A DNA stretch of 64,000 nucleotides from Strigamia acuminata (lineage: Eukaryota > Arthropoda > Chilopoda > Geophilomorpha > Linotaeniidae): positions 64,179,369 through 64,243,368 of the forward strand of contig OX442314.1 of NCBI GenBank assembly GCA_949358305.1, in the 5' to 3' direction. Below, piece by piece: positions 1-12,450 of the stretch. Position numbers and translations under genes: made by a program. The notes beneath the pieces are model-generated. The model was given only the letters and a program-made list of their open reading frames with translations. It was not told the DNA's origin and searched no databases. The stretch's first letter is position 1; each line of letters begins with the position of its first letter.

Positions 1-17
1 TCTGCGATATATATGCG

Positions 18-411
18 TTAGGGATGAGAACGGGACCAATTTTCGGGTCCCGACCCGTCCCGGGTCCATTACGTTAGCGTAATACGCGCGTATGATTGCA
101 TAATTGAAATAAATCAGTATTAAGCCTAATATTAGGCCTAATAATGCTAAAATAAAGTAAAGAAACAACAATATTTTGGTCATACAGTGTAATTTACTTT
201 TAATAATGAGTTTGTTGTTGTTGTTTATTTACTTTATTTTAGCATTATCAGGCTCAATATTAGGCTTAATAGTGATAAATAACAACTGGAATTAGAAAAT
301 TGTCTCCGCCTCGCAGTACGAATTTAGCAACTGTAATCCCGTCCCGTCCCGTATCCGCATAGGGCAAACATTACCAGTCCAGTCCCTATCCCGGTCCGTT
401 CTTATCCCTAA
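18..411. mobile_element. Foldback MITE, 394 bp, TSD TATGCG (copy 1)
   Basis: The element starts TTAGGGATGAGAACGG and ends with the imperfect reverse complement CCGTTCTTATCCCTAA. The 6-bp sequence TATGCG sits immediately outside both ends (12-17 and 412-417), as a target-site duplication would. A second pair of long inverted arms inside (about 115-170 and 207-275, around TTAAGCCTAATATTAGG and its complement) makes most of the element able to fold into one hairpin. There is no coding capacity. The superfamily is uncertain because a 6-bp duplication is unusual. Confidence 0.75.
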
Positions 412-1680
412 TATGCGTGATGTAGCGCGTTTGCGCGCGCGATCTAGTGCGTTTGAGCGCGCGATGTAGCACCTTGAGCGTGTCCAAATGTGTACAGGTG
501 CTCAAAAGATGTGCGAGGGCTTCACATGCATACACGAAGCATAAACGTGAAGAAAACAGCAGAAGCAGTTGTGTGTGATATTTATAAAACCACATCACAC
601 AAGGGAATACTACTAATGATACAAAAAGCAATAAACTTTATGAATATTGAAATAAACTTACAAAATGGTGGAAAAAACATGGCGTACTGCCTTGAATATA
701 TGCCGGGATGTTATCAATCTTCCGGGCCCCATGTGTGTTTGATTTTAGTCCTAATTTTGGTGTATTTTTTTTTTTTTGCCTTGGTTTTTCTCGTTTCTTG
801 GAGAGTGCTGAGGCATGCCGAGGTGTTCTCGGGCGTGTGCGCCTGTTGAAGATCGAGCGTTTCATATTTTGTGTTTAATAAGCCTACCGTGGTGCCTCGA
901 GCGTTTATTAATTTCTCCACTCGAGGCACTTCACTAACACCTCCCCGGTGTTTAAACGAGTAGCGGCGCTTATTTGACCCCGGTGTTTACTGTTTAAAAT
1001 TGTCGTGTGTTTTCAAAGTTCTTAATTTGTTTAAAAGCAAACAAAATGGATATTTGTTAATTTTTATTTGATTTTATCAATTTCTATTGGTTTCTTGCTG
1101 ATTTTTAATCGGTTTTTCTCTATTTGTGACAATTTTTGCCAATTTTAATCGTTATTTGTCATTCTGAATTGATTATTGTCCGATTTCAGTCGATTTTTGT
1201 TGATTTTTAATCATGTTTGTTCGTTTTTAATCAATTTTTGTCCCATGCCTTACGATCAGTTCGAATAATTGACACCATACTGTGCTGTTACTCGTATTCA
1301 AGATGGCGTCGCAAACTCAAGGCCGAATTCCGCTGATTTCATTTATTGCGACTGTTTGCGCTCCATACGTGTGAAAAGGATTATGGGAAAAATCCTCAAT
1401 GCAGGCCATTTTGGTGTTAAATGAGCGAGGAAGGCAGGAGATGAGGAAAATTTGTAAAATTTCAAAAAAAAGCTAAACAATCAAAATTTACATGAAGATC
1501 AATATTTCTGGCTCGAAATGCATGTATCAGCAATTTCGGGATATTTTCGGGGTGAAATTGACTCGTTCGGAACACTGGGAAGGAACCCCACCCCGCATTC
1601 CCCATGCGTCGGCGCGCGCGTAGACGAAATTTCAAATCCAGGTGTTCAGACGGCCCCACGTTATTTTCGGGTTCCAAGTT
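412..1680. other. Non-coding spacer of the unit
   Basis: This AT-rich stretch has no recognisable gene. It contains one clear inverted repeat (GTGCCTCGAG at 892-901 and CTCGAGGCAC at 919-928) around a TTTATTAA core, and a run rich in GATTTTTAATC-like words near 1,080-1,250. The open frames between 490 and 930 overlap on both strands and resemble nothing. The same stretch recurs near 14,093-15,361 and 27,663-28,931. Confidence 0.6.
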
Positions 1681-4600
1681 GGGTTTCACAAATGTACCGT
1701 ATTGCCTCGAATAAACGCCGGGACGTTTATTAAACTTCTCGTGTGTGTTTAATTTTGATCCGCATTTAACTGTTTTTTTTTTCACCGAAAGTTACTTCAT
1801 TTTTTATTAACATGGAAAAAGAATGAACCTTTACAAAATACTAATAATAACGTTATAATAAGCAGTTACAATTGAAATTAAAACAACATTTTTTTTTTAA
1901 TTAGAAACCAAAGCAGAATCATCCCTAAATTCTGACACGGCGTTGTCAAACAAACAGTTGGCGCCAAAACGAGAAATTAGGCAACAAAACATTTTGAATG
2001 CTACAAAAACACATTAAATAACCATAAAACAAATAAAAATAAATACAACAGCTAAACCAAATTGTAATAAACAAGACAGCAAAGTGCGGGAGTGAGTGAC
2101 AACGCCGAAAAAACGCCCGAAAACGCCCCAAGAACGCACCAAAACGCCCCAAGAACGCACCAAAACGCCAGATAACCGTGCAACTTGAGGCAAAAAACAT
2201 GCGAACATAATTTTTTGCTTTGAGTGGCACGATTTTCAGGCTTTTTGGAGCATTTTGAAGCGTTTTGGGGCGTTTTAGAACGTTTTTGCTTATTTTTTAG
2301 CATTCTCATGCGAGCTCGCGCGTGCAGGCGAGAAAAAAACAAACTTATTTCTTCAAGAGTTAAAAAAAAAATAACCCTAACCAGGAAATTACTGTAAAAA
2401 CAACGGCTTGCCTCGAATAAACGCCGGGGCGTTTACTAATTTTCAAGACTGGAAGTGAGGCGAGATGTTGTTTGCTTTATTTGTTAAAACAAATTAGGCG
2501 TCACTAATTCACCTGTATTAGGGTTTCGGTTCTGAGAAACCGGACGAGGAGTCACAATAACGGGACACGGGAAATTTCAAAACTTACCAATTCCGTCAAA
2601 ACGCCATTGAAACGTTACATTTTTATAGCGTGTCAATGATAAAAATGGTCATTTTGGATGAAAAACGGCCATTTTGGATGAAAAATGGCCATTTTTACTA
2701 TAAAAAATGGCTGAAAATGGCCATTTTTACTATGACAAATGGCTGAAAATGGCCATTTTAATAAAAAAAAGGCCATTTTTACTTCGAAAATTGGCTAAAA
2801 ATGGCCACTTGAGTGAGTGACAACGCCAAAAAACGCGTGCAAACGCCTGCGAACGCCCCAAAACGCCCCAAAACGCCAGATGACAATGCAACTTGAGGCA
2901 TAAAACTTGAAAACACAATTTTAAACGTCACAAAAGTTGAAACAAAGATGAAAAATTAATTTTTTGCCTCAAGTTGCGCGATTTTCAGGCCTTTTGGAGT
3001 GTTTTTGAGCATTTTTTGGCGTTCTCAGCGGCGTGTTTGCCTCAAATAAACGCCGGTTTAAACAAAAAATGACGTCATTTTTGGTTTAAAATTGAAGTAA
3101 AACACAAAATATTTTAGTTTTTAAATGCAACTGGTCTAAATTTTGTCAAATGTTGTCATACTTCTTGAAAGTCATCATTTATTGATAAAAAATTTGAAAA
3201 TTTACCTAATTGTAGCATGTATTTGTGGTTAGTTTTGATTTGAATTCAAACTGTAATTTTTTGCTTCGAGTTGCGCGATTTTCAGGCGTTTTGGGGCGTT
3301 TTTGAGCTTTTTTTGGCGTCCTCAGGCGAGCTCGCCCGTGCACGTCACAAGTAACCCTAATCAGGAAAGAACCTACAAAAACTATGGCTTGCCTCGCATA
3401 AACGCCGGGGCGTTTATTCATTTTCAAAAAGACAAATGAAATGGATAAATAAAGAAATTAGCGGGGAAATCCAACATGGCGCCCACTTCAAATCCGCTAG
3501 AGCGGCAAAACACGACATTTGAATTTCAACACAAGAATAAAATCAAGAATACACACTGTATTGAATAAAATAACATTAGGAAATGTAATTTCCTACAACA
3601 AAAGCACTATTTATTAAAAGAACACTTGAAAATAATCGTTTGCCGAACGGAATGAACTCGGTCAGCAGCGCACAAGTGCGTACCGACAACGAACGCTCGA
3701 AACGACAAAACGACCGTTCCGGGACAAAAATAAAGCAAACCAATCGACAGATCACCCCCAAATTAGTCTAAATCAATTCTAAAACCTATCCATAACACAA
3801 GAATAAGGTCCAAACAAAAGGTTAGAAGTTTGAACACAACCGAACTAGATTAAGAAATATGACGTCACGCGTCTTACGCAAGTGATCTGTAAATCGACGA
3901 ATGCACTAAAAATCATCCAAAATCACACAAAATGAGCAAGAATTAAAGAAATAAGACACAGAGAAGTAATAAAACTTTAAATAGCAATGAATAAAGATAA
4001 TATCAATATCATAGACACTAAAATTCATGAAAACATTGTAACTTTTAATAAATCACAAAAAATGAAAGTTTAATATGTAAAAATATCTAAAAAGCTGAAA
4101 TTCAAGAAAAGCAAAAATTAAAGACACTTTGTTAACTTTAATTAAGACAATAAATGACATAAAATCCGGACACAACAATTATTCCATTTTGGATGAAAAA
4201 CGGCCCTTTTGGATGAAAAACGGCCATTTTGGATGAAAAACGGCTAAAAATAACCATTTTTCTATGAAAAATGGCTAAAAATGGCTAAAAATGGCCATTT
4301 GATTGAATGACAACGCCAAAAAACGCCCAAGAACGCCCGCAAATGCCTAAAAATGCCTAAAAACGCCCCAAAACGCAAAATGACAATGCAACTTGAGGCA
4401 AAAAACATGAGAACACAATTGTAAACGTTACAAAAGTTGAAACAAAAATAAACAATTAATGTTTTGCCTCGAGTTGCACGATTTTCAGGCGTTTTGGAGT
4501 ATTTTTTGGCGTTCTCAGGCGTACTCGCGCGTACACGTCACTGCCGAGTAAAAAAAACATACTTATTTCTTCAAGAGTTAAAAAGGAAGTAACCCTAATC

Positions 4601-5880
4601 AGGAAAAAAAATGCAAAAACAATGGCTTGCCTCGAACAAACGCCAGAAGTGAGGCGAGATGTTGTTTGCTTTATTTATTAAATCAAATTAGGCGTTGCTA
4701 ATTCACCTGTATCTCTTAGTTCGACGTAAGAACACGCGCTTTTTTTAAAATGAAAGCCCAAGTTGGGTTTCATAAACGTACCGTATTGCCTTGAATAAAA
4801 GCCGGGGTGTTTATTAATTTTTAAGACCAGAAACGAGGCGAGATCACGACTCAAGATTAAGCGAGAAGAAATAAACGTGTTTCTTCTAAAGGAAGTAACC
4901 CTAATCAGGAAAAACTTACATAAACAATGGTTTGCCTTGAATAAACGCCGGGGCGTTTATAAATTTTCAAGACGGGAGGCAAGGTGAGATGATGATGCGG
5001 TGCGACGCGAATAAAAGCCCAAGTTGGGTATTGCCTCGAATAAACGCCGGGGCGTTTATTAATTTTCAAAACCGGAAATGAGGCGAGATCAAAACGCCAT
5101 TGAAACGTTACATTTTAATAACGTTTCAACGATAAAAACGGCCATTTTTGATTAAAAAAACGACTAAAAATGGCCATTTTACTATAAAAACGGTGAAAAA
5201 AAAACATTTTTACTCTGAAAAATGGCTAAAAATGGCCATTTTGACGAAAAACGGCCATTTTTACTACGGAAAATGCTAAAAATGGCCACTTGAGTGAGTG
5301 ACAACGCCAAAAAACGCCTGCGAACGCCTGCGAACACATAAAAACACTCCAAAACGCCAGATGACAATGCAACTTGAGGCAAAAAACATGAGAACACAAT
5401 TTTAAACGTCACAAAAGTTGAAATAAAGATGAAAAATTAATGTTTTGCCTCGAGTTGCGCGATTTTCAGGCGTTTTTGAGCGTTTTTTAGCATTTTTTGG
5501 CGTTCTCAGGCGTGCTCGTGTGTACACGTCACTGCCGAAGAAAAAAACAAACTTATTTCTTTTAGTTAAAATGTATTTCAAGCTTTAACAGGGGTTTAAA
5601 CAGGAAATGACATCATTTTTAGTTTAAAATTGAAGTAAAACACAAAATATTTTAGTTTTTGAATGCAACTGATCCACGTTATGTCAAATGTTTCCATTAC
5701 TTCTTGAAAGCCAAAAAATTTGAAAATTTAGCTAATTTCAGCATGTATTTGTAGCTAGTTTTGATTTGAATACACACTGTAATGTTTTGCCTCGAGTTGC
5801 GCGATTTTCAGGCGTTTTGGGACGTTTTGGAGCAAAAAAAACAAACTTAATTCTTCAAGAGTTAAAAAGGAAGTAATCCT
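1680..5880. repeat. Cluster of short hairpin repeat families inside the unit
   Basis: Three interspersed families alternate here. The first is a 20-40 bp hairpin with core AATAAACGCCGGGGCGTTTA, near 1,695, 2,410, 3,040, 3,392, 4,628, 4,789, 4,935 and 5,035. The second is short tandem runs of GATGAAAAACGGCCATTTT-like words at about 2,640-2,810, 4,183-4,300 and 5,138-5,290. The third is inverted pairs CAACTTGAGGCAAAA and TTTTGCCTCGAGTTG about 60-80 bp apart, near 2,181, 2,889, 4,389 and 5,370. They look like pieces of a repeatedly duplicated foldback element. No gene is visible; 3,430-4,170 is plain AT-rich DNA. The cluster recurs at about 15,361-19,560 and 28,931-33,130. Confidence 0.7.
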
Positions 5881-6312
5881 AATCAGGAAAAGCCCACAAA
5901 AAACAATGCAAGATCACGCGGTACGACGCACGGACTCCCAGCGCACGGAATGCACGGACTTTCTGTGGACTTCCCGTGCACGGAAGACCGGCGCGGACAT
6001 TTCCATTGGAGACCAGCGCAGAATTACCTACAGGCAATTCCGAATCAAAGGCTTCTTTATGGTTTATACATTACTTTGCAGTAGGTATGCCTGGCCTTGA
6101 TTTGAAAGTGCAGTAAATTCTGCTGAATGCAGTGTTTTAAACTCGCAGCAATTGCGATGGTGCCAACTATTGGAAAATAAATTTAAAATGTAAAACCAAA
6201 GAATTTGTAAAAAAAATTTGTTTTAATCAATTGCAATAATGATATTCTACTTAATTGTTGGATTATGAAACGTGAAACCAATCCCATGATTAGGAAATAT
6301 AAATTTTATTAA

Positions 6313-6905
6313 ATTCATCGTGTATCTCACATCTCACATTCACTGCCATTTACTTAGTGTCATCCAAAAATCAGGTTTTATCAAATCCTGAGGTTATTCT
6401 AGTACGTCTTAACTGCCCGGCAGGTCGCGCAACCTGTGGAGCAACAATTGATGTAAATAGTGCAAGCAGCACGCACGGGAAAGTGCGCACTGATGGGTCC
6501 ATGCCAGTGCAAGTACATTGGGTAATGTATTATTGCGAGCGCGCGTGTTTTCACACAATTACAATGTGCTGATTAAACCAACAGCATTATAGAAGCATTA
6601 TAGACTGATTATATTGTATAATTTTTATTTTAACAAAACCCTGAATTTCATTTCTAATCGGTTTTTTTTTTTATTGACGCGCACAGAAGCGTTGTAGCAT
6701 GTTCACACAATGTGGAATTTGCAAATTTGAGAAAGCGGCTTTCCCAAGGTTGATAAAACGCGCGCGATCGTGCGGAATATACAAATAAGTGAAATCCGCA
6801 AAATCAGCCATGAGACTGCGAACAGGGGGTCAAGGTATAGGCCGCCGTAATGTTAAAAATAGGGTCCCTTTCGCACTCCGAGAAATCCGCATGCGCGCCA
6901 TAAGG
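6313..6905 (+). other. 593-bp TTAA-bounded segment (copy 1 orientation)
   Basis: The segment lies between TTAA at 6,309-6,312 and TTAA at 6,906-6,909. It starts ATTCATCGTG and ends GCCATAAGG. The two ends are not inverted repeats, so it is not an ordinary terminal-inverted-repeat transposon. It contains no convincing gene. It is singled out because the same segment is inverted between the same TTAA sites in copy 2, and is joined to a Copia element at its right TTAA in copy 3. Confidence 0.8.
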
Positions 6906-7320
6906 TTAAGCTCTCCAGAAGCGTGTGTCGCACGCGTCGGCGCGCCGCTAAAAACATATCCTTTTCGCGGATTGGCTTCCGTGAAATCCGCATTTCGGGG
7001 GCGACTATTCTGGGGATTCCGGGTGGACCAAACTCTTCCGGAAAACGTCCGGGGTGGTGTTGGGAGTGTCAATAGACTGTTTTGTGTCAAGGTTGTCAAT
7101 TTTCATGTGAGTATTGGAAGGTTCATTTCTGCACATTCTCATGTATTTTTTTTCACAGGAGCGACAAGGAGCGATGAAGCGGGATCGAGCGAGAGTGGGT
7201 AAAATAAACTGGTTTACGTCTCCAATGCGCGTTCAAGATGGAATACGAACTCGGAATCGACTCCAACACGCGTTCGCGTGACATACGGACGCATTCACGA
7301 CCCAGATCAAAAAATGATCT

Positions 7321-7975
7321 CGTATTCGACTCGTTTTCGAGTCGAATGCAAATTTTGCCCTTCTTTGACGCGAAATCGTATTCGACTCGTTTTCGAGTCG
7401 AATGCGAGTTTTGCCCTTCTTCAACGCGAAATCGTATTCGACTCGTTTTCGAGTCGAATGCGAATTTTGCCCTTTCTCAACGCGAAATCGTATTCGACTC
7501 GTTTTCGAGTCGAATGCGAGTTTTGCCCTTCTTCAACGCGAAATCGTATTCGACTCGTTTTCGAGTCGAATGCGAATTTTGCCCTTCTTCGACGCGAAAT
7601 CATATTCGACTCGTTTTCGAGTCGAATGCGAAATCGTATTCGACTCGTTTTCGAGTCGAATGCGAGTTTTGCCCTTCTTCAACGCGAAATCGTATTCGAC
7701 TCGTTTTCGAGTCGAATGCGAATTTTGCCCTTTCTCAACGCGAAATCGTATTCGACTCGTTTTCGAGTCGAATGCGAGTTTTGCCCTTCTTCAACGCGAA
7801 ATCGTATTCGACTCGTTTTCGAGTCGAATGCGAATTTTGCCCTTCTTCAACGCGAAATCGTATTCGACTCGTTTTCGAGTCGAATGCGAATTCGTATTCG
7901 ACTCGTTTTCGAGTCGAATGCGAATTTTGCCCTTCTTCAACGCGAAATCGTATTCGATTCGCTTTCGAATCGTAT
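7321..7975 (+). repeat. 56-bp hairpin satellite, left arm (copy 1)
   Basis: About a dozen tandem units of about 56 bp are present, some shortened. Each has a perfect 10-bp stem ATTCGACTCG, a TTTT loop and its complement CGAGTCGAAT, followed by a spacer like TTTTGCCCTTCTTCAACGCG. Many CpG are present and the words contain few stops, so long frames run through in several phases. These frames are not genes. Confidence 0.9.
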
Positions 7976-8012
7976 ACGAGATGGTCGATTTTTGTTTCCC
8001 GGACTTTGATTT

Positions 8013-10670
8013 GTATTCGAGTTGTTACGAGTTCGTATTTTGATCGTATTCGTATTCGAATCGAATTCGAATCGTATTCGAATCGAATACGAATCGAATT
8101 CGAGTCGTATTCGAGATGGTCGATGATTTCCACTCGCTCGTATACGCGTTGTATACGAGCTCGTATTTTGATCGTAATCGTAAACGAATCGTTTACAAGT
8201 CGTATACAAGTCGTATACGACGTGTATACACCTCGTATACGAACGAAGTTTGTGAAAACACAATTTCCAAATAAGACGTATGTGACTACTATGTGTTTTC
8301 ATGTCGTAGTAAGTGTCCGGTGGATTTTCCAAACTTCGTTCGTATACGAGGTGTATACACGTCGTATACGACTTGTATACGACTTGTAAACGATTCGTTT
8401 ACGATTACGATCAAAATACGAGCTCGTATACAACGCGTATACGAGCGAGTGGAAATCATCGACCATCTCGAATGCGACTCGAATACGATTCGAATACATC
8501 TCGAATACATCTCGAATACGAGTCGTACGAGTCAAAGTCCGGGAACGGGTCATCGACTATCTCGTATTCGAGTTGTTACGAGTTCGTATTTTGATCGTAT
8601 TCGTATTCGAATCGAATTCGAATCGTATTCGAATCGAATACTAATCGAATTCGAGTCGTATTCGAGATGGTCGATGATTTCCACTCGCTCGTATACGCGT
8701 TGTATACGAGCTCGTATTTTGATCGTAATCGTAAACGAATCGTTTACAAGTCGTATACAAGTCGTATACGACGTGTATACACCTCGTATACGAACGAAGT
8801 TTGTGAAAACACAATTTCCAAATAAGACGTATGTGACTACTATGTGTTTTCATGTCGTAGTAAGTGTCCGGTGGATTTTCCAAACTTCGTTCGTATACGA
8901 GGTGTATACACGTCGTATACGACTTGTATACGACTTGTAAACGATTCGTTTACGATTACGATCAAAATACGAGCTCGTATACAACGCGTATACGAGCGAG
9001 TGGAAATCATCGACCATCTCGAATGCGACTCGAATACGATTCGAATACATCTCGAATACATCTCGAATACGAGTCGTACGAGTCAAAGTCCGGGAACGGG
9101 TCATCGACTATCTCGTATTCGAGTTGTTACGAGTTCGTATTTTGATCGTATTCGTATTCGAATCGAATTCGAATCGTATTCGAATCGAATACTAATCGAA
9201 TTCGAGTCGTATTCGAGATGGTCGATGATTTCCACTCGCTCGTATACGCGTTGTATACGAGCTCGTATTTTGATCGTAATCGTAAACGAATCGTTTACAA
9301 GTCGTATACAAGTCGTATACGACGTGTATACACCTCGTATACGAACGAAGTTTGTGAAAACACAATTTCCAAATAAGACGTATGTGACTACTATGTGTTT
9401 TCATGTCGTAGTAAGTGTCCGGTGGATTTTCCAAACTTCGTTCGTATACGAGGTGTATACACGTCGTATACGACTTGTATACGACTTGTAAACGATTCGT
9501 TTACGATTACGATCAAAATACGAGCTCGTATACAACGCGTATACGAGCGAGTGGAAATCATCGACCATCTCGAATGCGACTCGAATACGATTCGAATACA
9601 TCTCGAATACATCTCGAATACGAGTCGTACGAGTCAAAGTCCGGGAACGGGTCATCGACTATCTCGTATTCGAGTTGTTACGAGTTCGTATTTTGATCGT
9701 ATTCGTATTCGAATCGAATTCGAATCGTATTCGAATCGAATACTAATCGAATTCGAGTCGTATTCGAGATGGTCGATGATTTCCACTCGCTCGTATACGC
9801 GTTGTATACGAGCTCGTATTTTGATCGTAATCGTAAACGAATCGTTTACAAGTCGTATACAAGTCGTATACGACGTGTATACACCTCGTATACGAACGAA
9901 GTTTGTGAAAACACAATTTCCAAATAAGACGTATGTGACTACTATGTGTTTTCATGTCGTAGTAAGTGTCCGGTGGATTTTCCAAACTTCGTTCGTATAC
10001 GAGGTGTATACACGTCGTATACGACTTGTATACGACTTGTAAACGATTCGTTTACGATTACGATCAAAATACGAGCTCGTATACAACGCGTATACGAGCG
10101 AGTGGAAATCATCGACCATCTCGAATGCGACTCGAATACGATTCGAATACATCTCGAATACATCTCGAATACGAGTCGTACGAGTCAAAGTCCGGGAACG
10201 GGTCATCGACTATCTCGTATTCGAGTTGTTACGAGTTCGTATTTTGATCGTATTCGTATTCGAATCGAATTCGAATCGTATTCGAATCGAATACTAATCG
10301 AATTCGAGTCGTATTCGAGATGGTCGATGATTTCCACTCGCTCGTATACGCGTTGTATACGAGCTCGTATTTTGATCGTAATCGTAAACGAATCGTTTAC
10401 AAGTCGTATACAAGTCGTATACGACGTGTATACACCTCGTATACGAACGAAGTTTGTGAAAACACAATTTCCAAATAAGACGTATGTGACTACTATGTGT
10501 TTTCATGTCGTAGTAAGTATCCGGTGGATTTTCCAAACTTCGTTCGTATACGAGGTGTATACACGTCGTATACAACTTGTATACGACTTGTAAACGATTC
10601 GTTTACGATTACGATCAAAATACGAGCTCGTATACAACGCGTATACGAGCGAGTGGAAATCATCGACCAT
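8013..10670 (+). repeat. 551-bp palindromic satellite, about 4.8 units (copy 1)
   Basis: Units repeat at exactly 551 bp (for example the same ATGTTTTCATGTCG-type position at 8,293, 8,844, 9,395, 9,946 and 10,497 by phase). Each unit is itself built of inverted arms made from words such as CGTATACG, CGAATTCG and TCGTATTCG. The arms surround an asymmetric core of about 85 bp containing ACAATTTCCAAATAAGACG and GTCCGGTGGATTTTCC. The arrays give mirror-image frames on both strands, as expected of palindromic DNA. Confidence 0.9.
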
Positions 10671-11690
10671 CTCGAATACGACTCGAATTCGATTCGTATT
10701 CGATTCGAATACGATTCGAATTCGATTCGAATACGAATACGATCAAAATACGAACTCGTAACAACTCGAATACGAGATAGTCGATGACCCGTTCCCGGAC
10801 TTTGACTCGTACGACTCGTATTCGAGATGTATTCGAGATGTATTCGAATCGTATTCGAGTCGCATTCGAGATGGTCGATGATTTCCACTTGCTCGTATAC
10901 GCGTTGTATACGAGCTCGTATTTTGATCGTAATCGTAAACGAATCGTTTACAAGTCGTATACAAGTTGTATACGACGTGTATACACCTCGTATACGAACG
11001 AAGTTTGGAAAATCCACCGGATACTTACTACGACATGAAAACACATAGTAGTCACATACGTCTTATTTGGAAATTGTGTTTTCACAAACTTCGTTCGTAT
11101 ACGAGGTGTATACACGTCGTATACAACTTGTATACGACTTGTAAACGATTCGTTTACGATTACGATCAAAATACGAGCTCGTATACAACGCGTATACGAG
11201 CGAGTGGAAATCATCGACCATCTCGAATACGACTCGAATTCGATTCGTATTCGATTCGAATACGATTCGAATTCGATTCGAATACGAATACGATCAAAAT
11301 ACGAACTCGTAACAACTCGAATACGAATCAAAGTCCGGGAAACAAAAATCGACCATCTCGTATACGATTCGAAAGCGAATCGAATACGATTTCGCGTTGA
11401 AGAAGGGCAAAATTCGTACTCGACTCGAAAACGAGTCGAATACGATTTCGCGTTGAAGAAGGGCAAAACTCGTATTCGATTCGAAAGCGAGTCGAATACG
11501 ATTTCGCGTTGAAGAAGGGCAAAATTCGCATTCGACTCGAAAACGAGTCGAATACGATTTCGCGTTGAAGAAGGGCAAAACTCGTATTCGATTCGAAAGC
11601 GAATCGAATACAATTTTGCGTTGAAAAAGGACAAAAATCGTATTCGATTCGCTTTCGAATCGAATACGAGTTTTGTCCTTTTTCAACGCT
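10671..11690 (-). repeat. Inverted right arm of the palindromic satellite (copy 1)
   Basis: From about 10,671 the satellite runs in reverse orientation: first a reversed 551-type unit, then about five reversed 56-bp hairpin units (stem-AAAA-stem form). The centre of symmetry against the last forward unit is near 10,770. It closes with a separate hairpin, GCGTTGAAAAAGGAC near 11,616 and GTCCTTTTTCAACGC near 11,673. The whole 7.3-11.7 kb block is a large inverted repeat. Confidence 0.85.
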
Positions 11691-12450
11691 TGGGAAAAGG
11701 ACTCGAATGCGCCTCCACGTTGCAATGCGCATTTGTGTAAACGATGATGGAATCCCCTGCTTAAATACTGGCTATTGCGTCACGTAACAGCAACGTGCCA
11801 CGTCACGTAATTGCAACGTGCCGCGCTATGCCACACAATGTGCCGCCGCGATAGGCCATTGAACCCGAATGTGTGTGATGCGAAACGCGCGAGTACGCGC
11901 GCGGAGAACGCGCGGTAATGCTAGCAACAGGAGCGCAACTGCCCAAGAAATTGCTCAACAATAAAAGGCACGTGGAAGCACGTGCCTGAAACAATAGGCA
12001 CTTCAAATAAAGTTATTGTTAAAAAACGGGCTTGAAAACCAACAATTACACAATAATTAAGGGGCAAGAAATGAACTTTGCTGCAATGCAAAGTTCTCAA
12101 AATACAGAGAAATGAAAGTTACACTTGTATAAAGAATTGACAATGTTTGAAACCAATAAAAACTACAAAAACACACTTGTAAAAAACCCAAAACAATCCC
12201 AGAATGAATTATTTGACTCAAATTAACCCTAAAACGGTCTTGGAGGTCGTGCAGACGACAGAGTCGGATCGGAAGGTTGCTAAAACCTGACGCCAAAACT
12301 AGCAATGGGACAGCTAGTTAGAAAACAGCTTTTTCATCAATCATGAACGCTGAAAACCTCACCCAGGGGTAGAAAATGATGGAGAGAACGTTTTCGCCAT
12401 CTAAAACGGTCTAAAACGGGTCTAAAATGCCTAAACCGGCGCCTGGAACG
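11691..12450. other. Non-coding spacer (copy 1; also 25,260-26,020)
   Basis: No gene is recognisable. It contains clustered ACGTGCC/CACGTCACG words near 11,775-11,830 and a short inverted repeat GGCACGTG/CACGTGCC at 11,967-11,988. The counterpart in copy 2 differs only by scattered substitutions. Confidence 0.55.

Noticed and set aside
490-849. 119-residue frame repeated in all three macrosatellite copies
   Set aside because: It has no recognisable content, overlaps other frames on both strands, and recurs only because the whole 13.6-kb unit recurs.
5906-6100. 64-residue frame starting MQDHAVRRTDSQRTE
   Set aside because: It is largely a short direct repeat of GCACGGA-type words and has no similarity to a protein I know.
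6313-6905. Classification of the TTAA-bounded segment as a piggyBac-type MITE
   Set aside because: TTAA flanks fit, but the ends are not inverted repeats and lack the usual CCC start. I report the observation without the family name.
7321-7975. Regular repeats with spacers that could suggest a CRISPR array
   Set aside because: Repeats and spacers are equally conserved, the unit is a hairpin satellite, and the sequence is eukaryotic with no cas genes.
7238-8389. Long open frames (up to 383 residues) in the satellite region, in several phases and on both strands
   Set aside because: They consist of repeated CpG-rich words read in all phases, recur every 551 or 56 bp, and mirror each other on the two strands. 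They reflect a lack of stop codons in the repeat, not genes.
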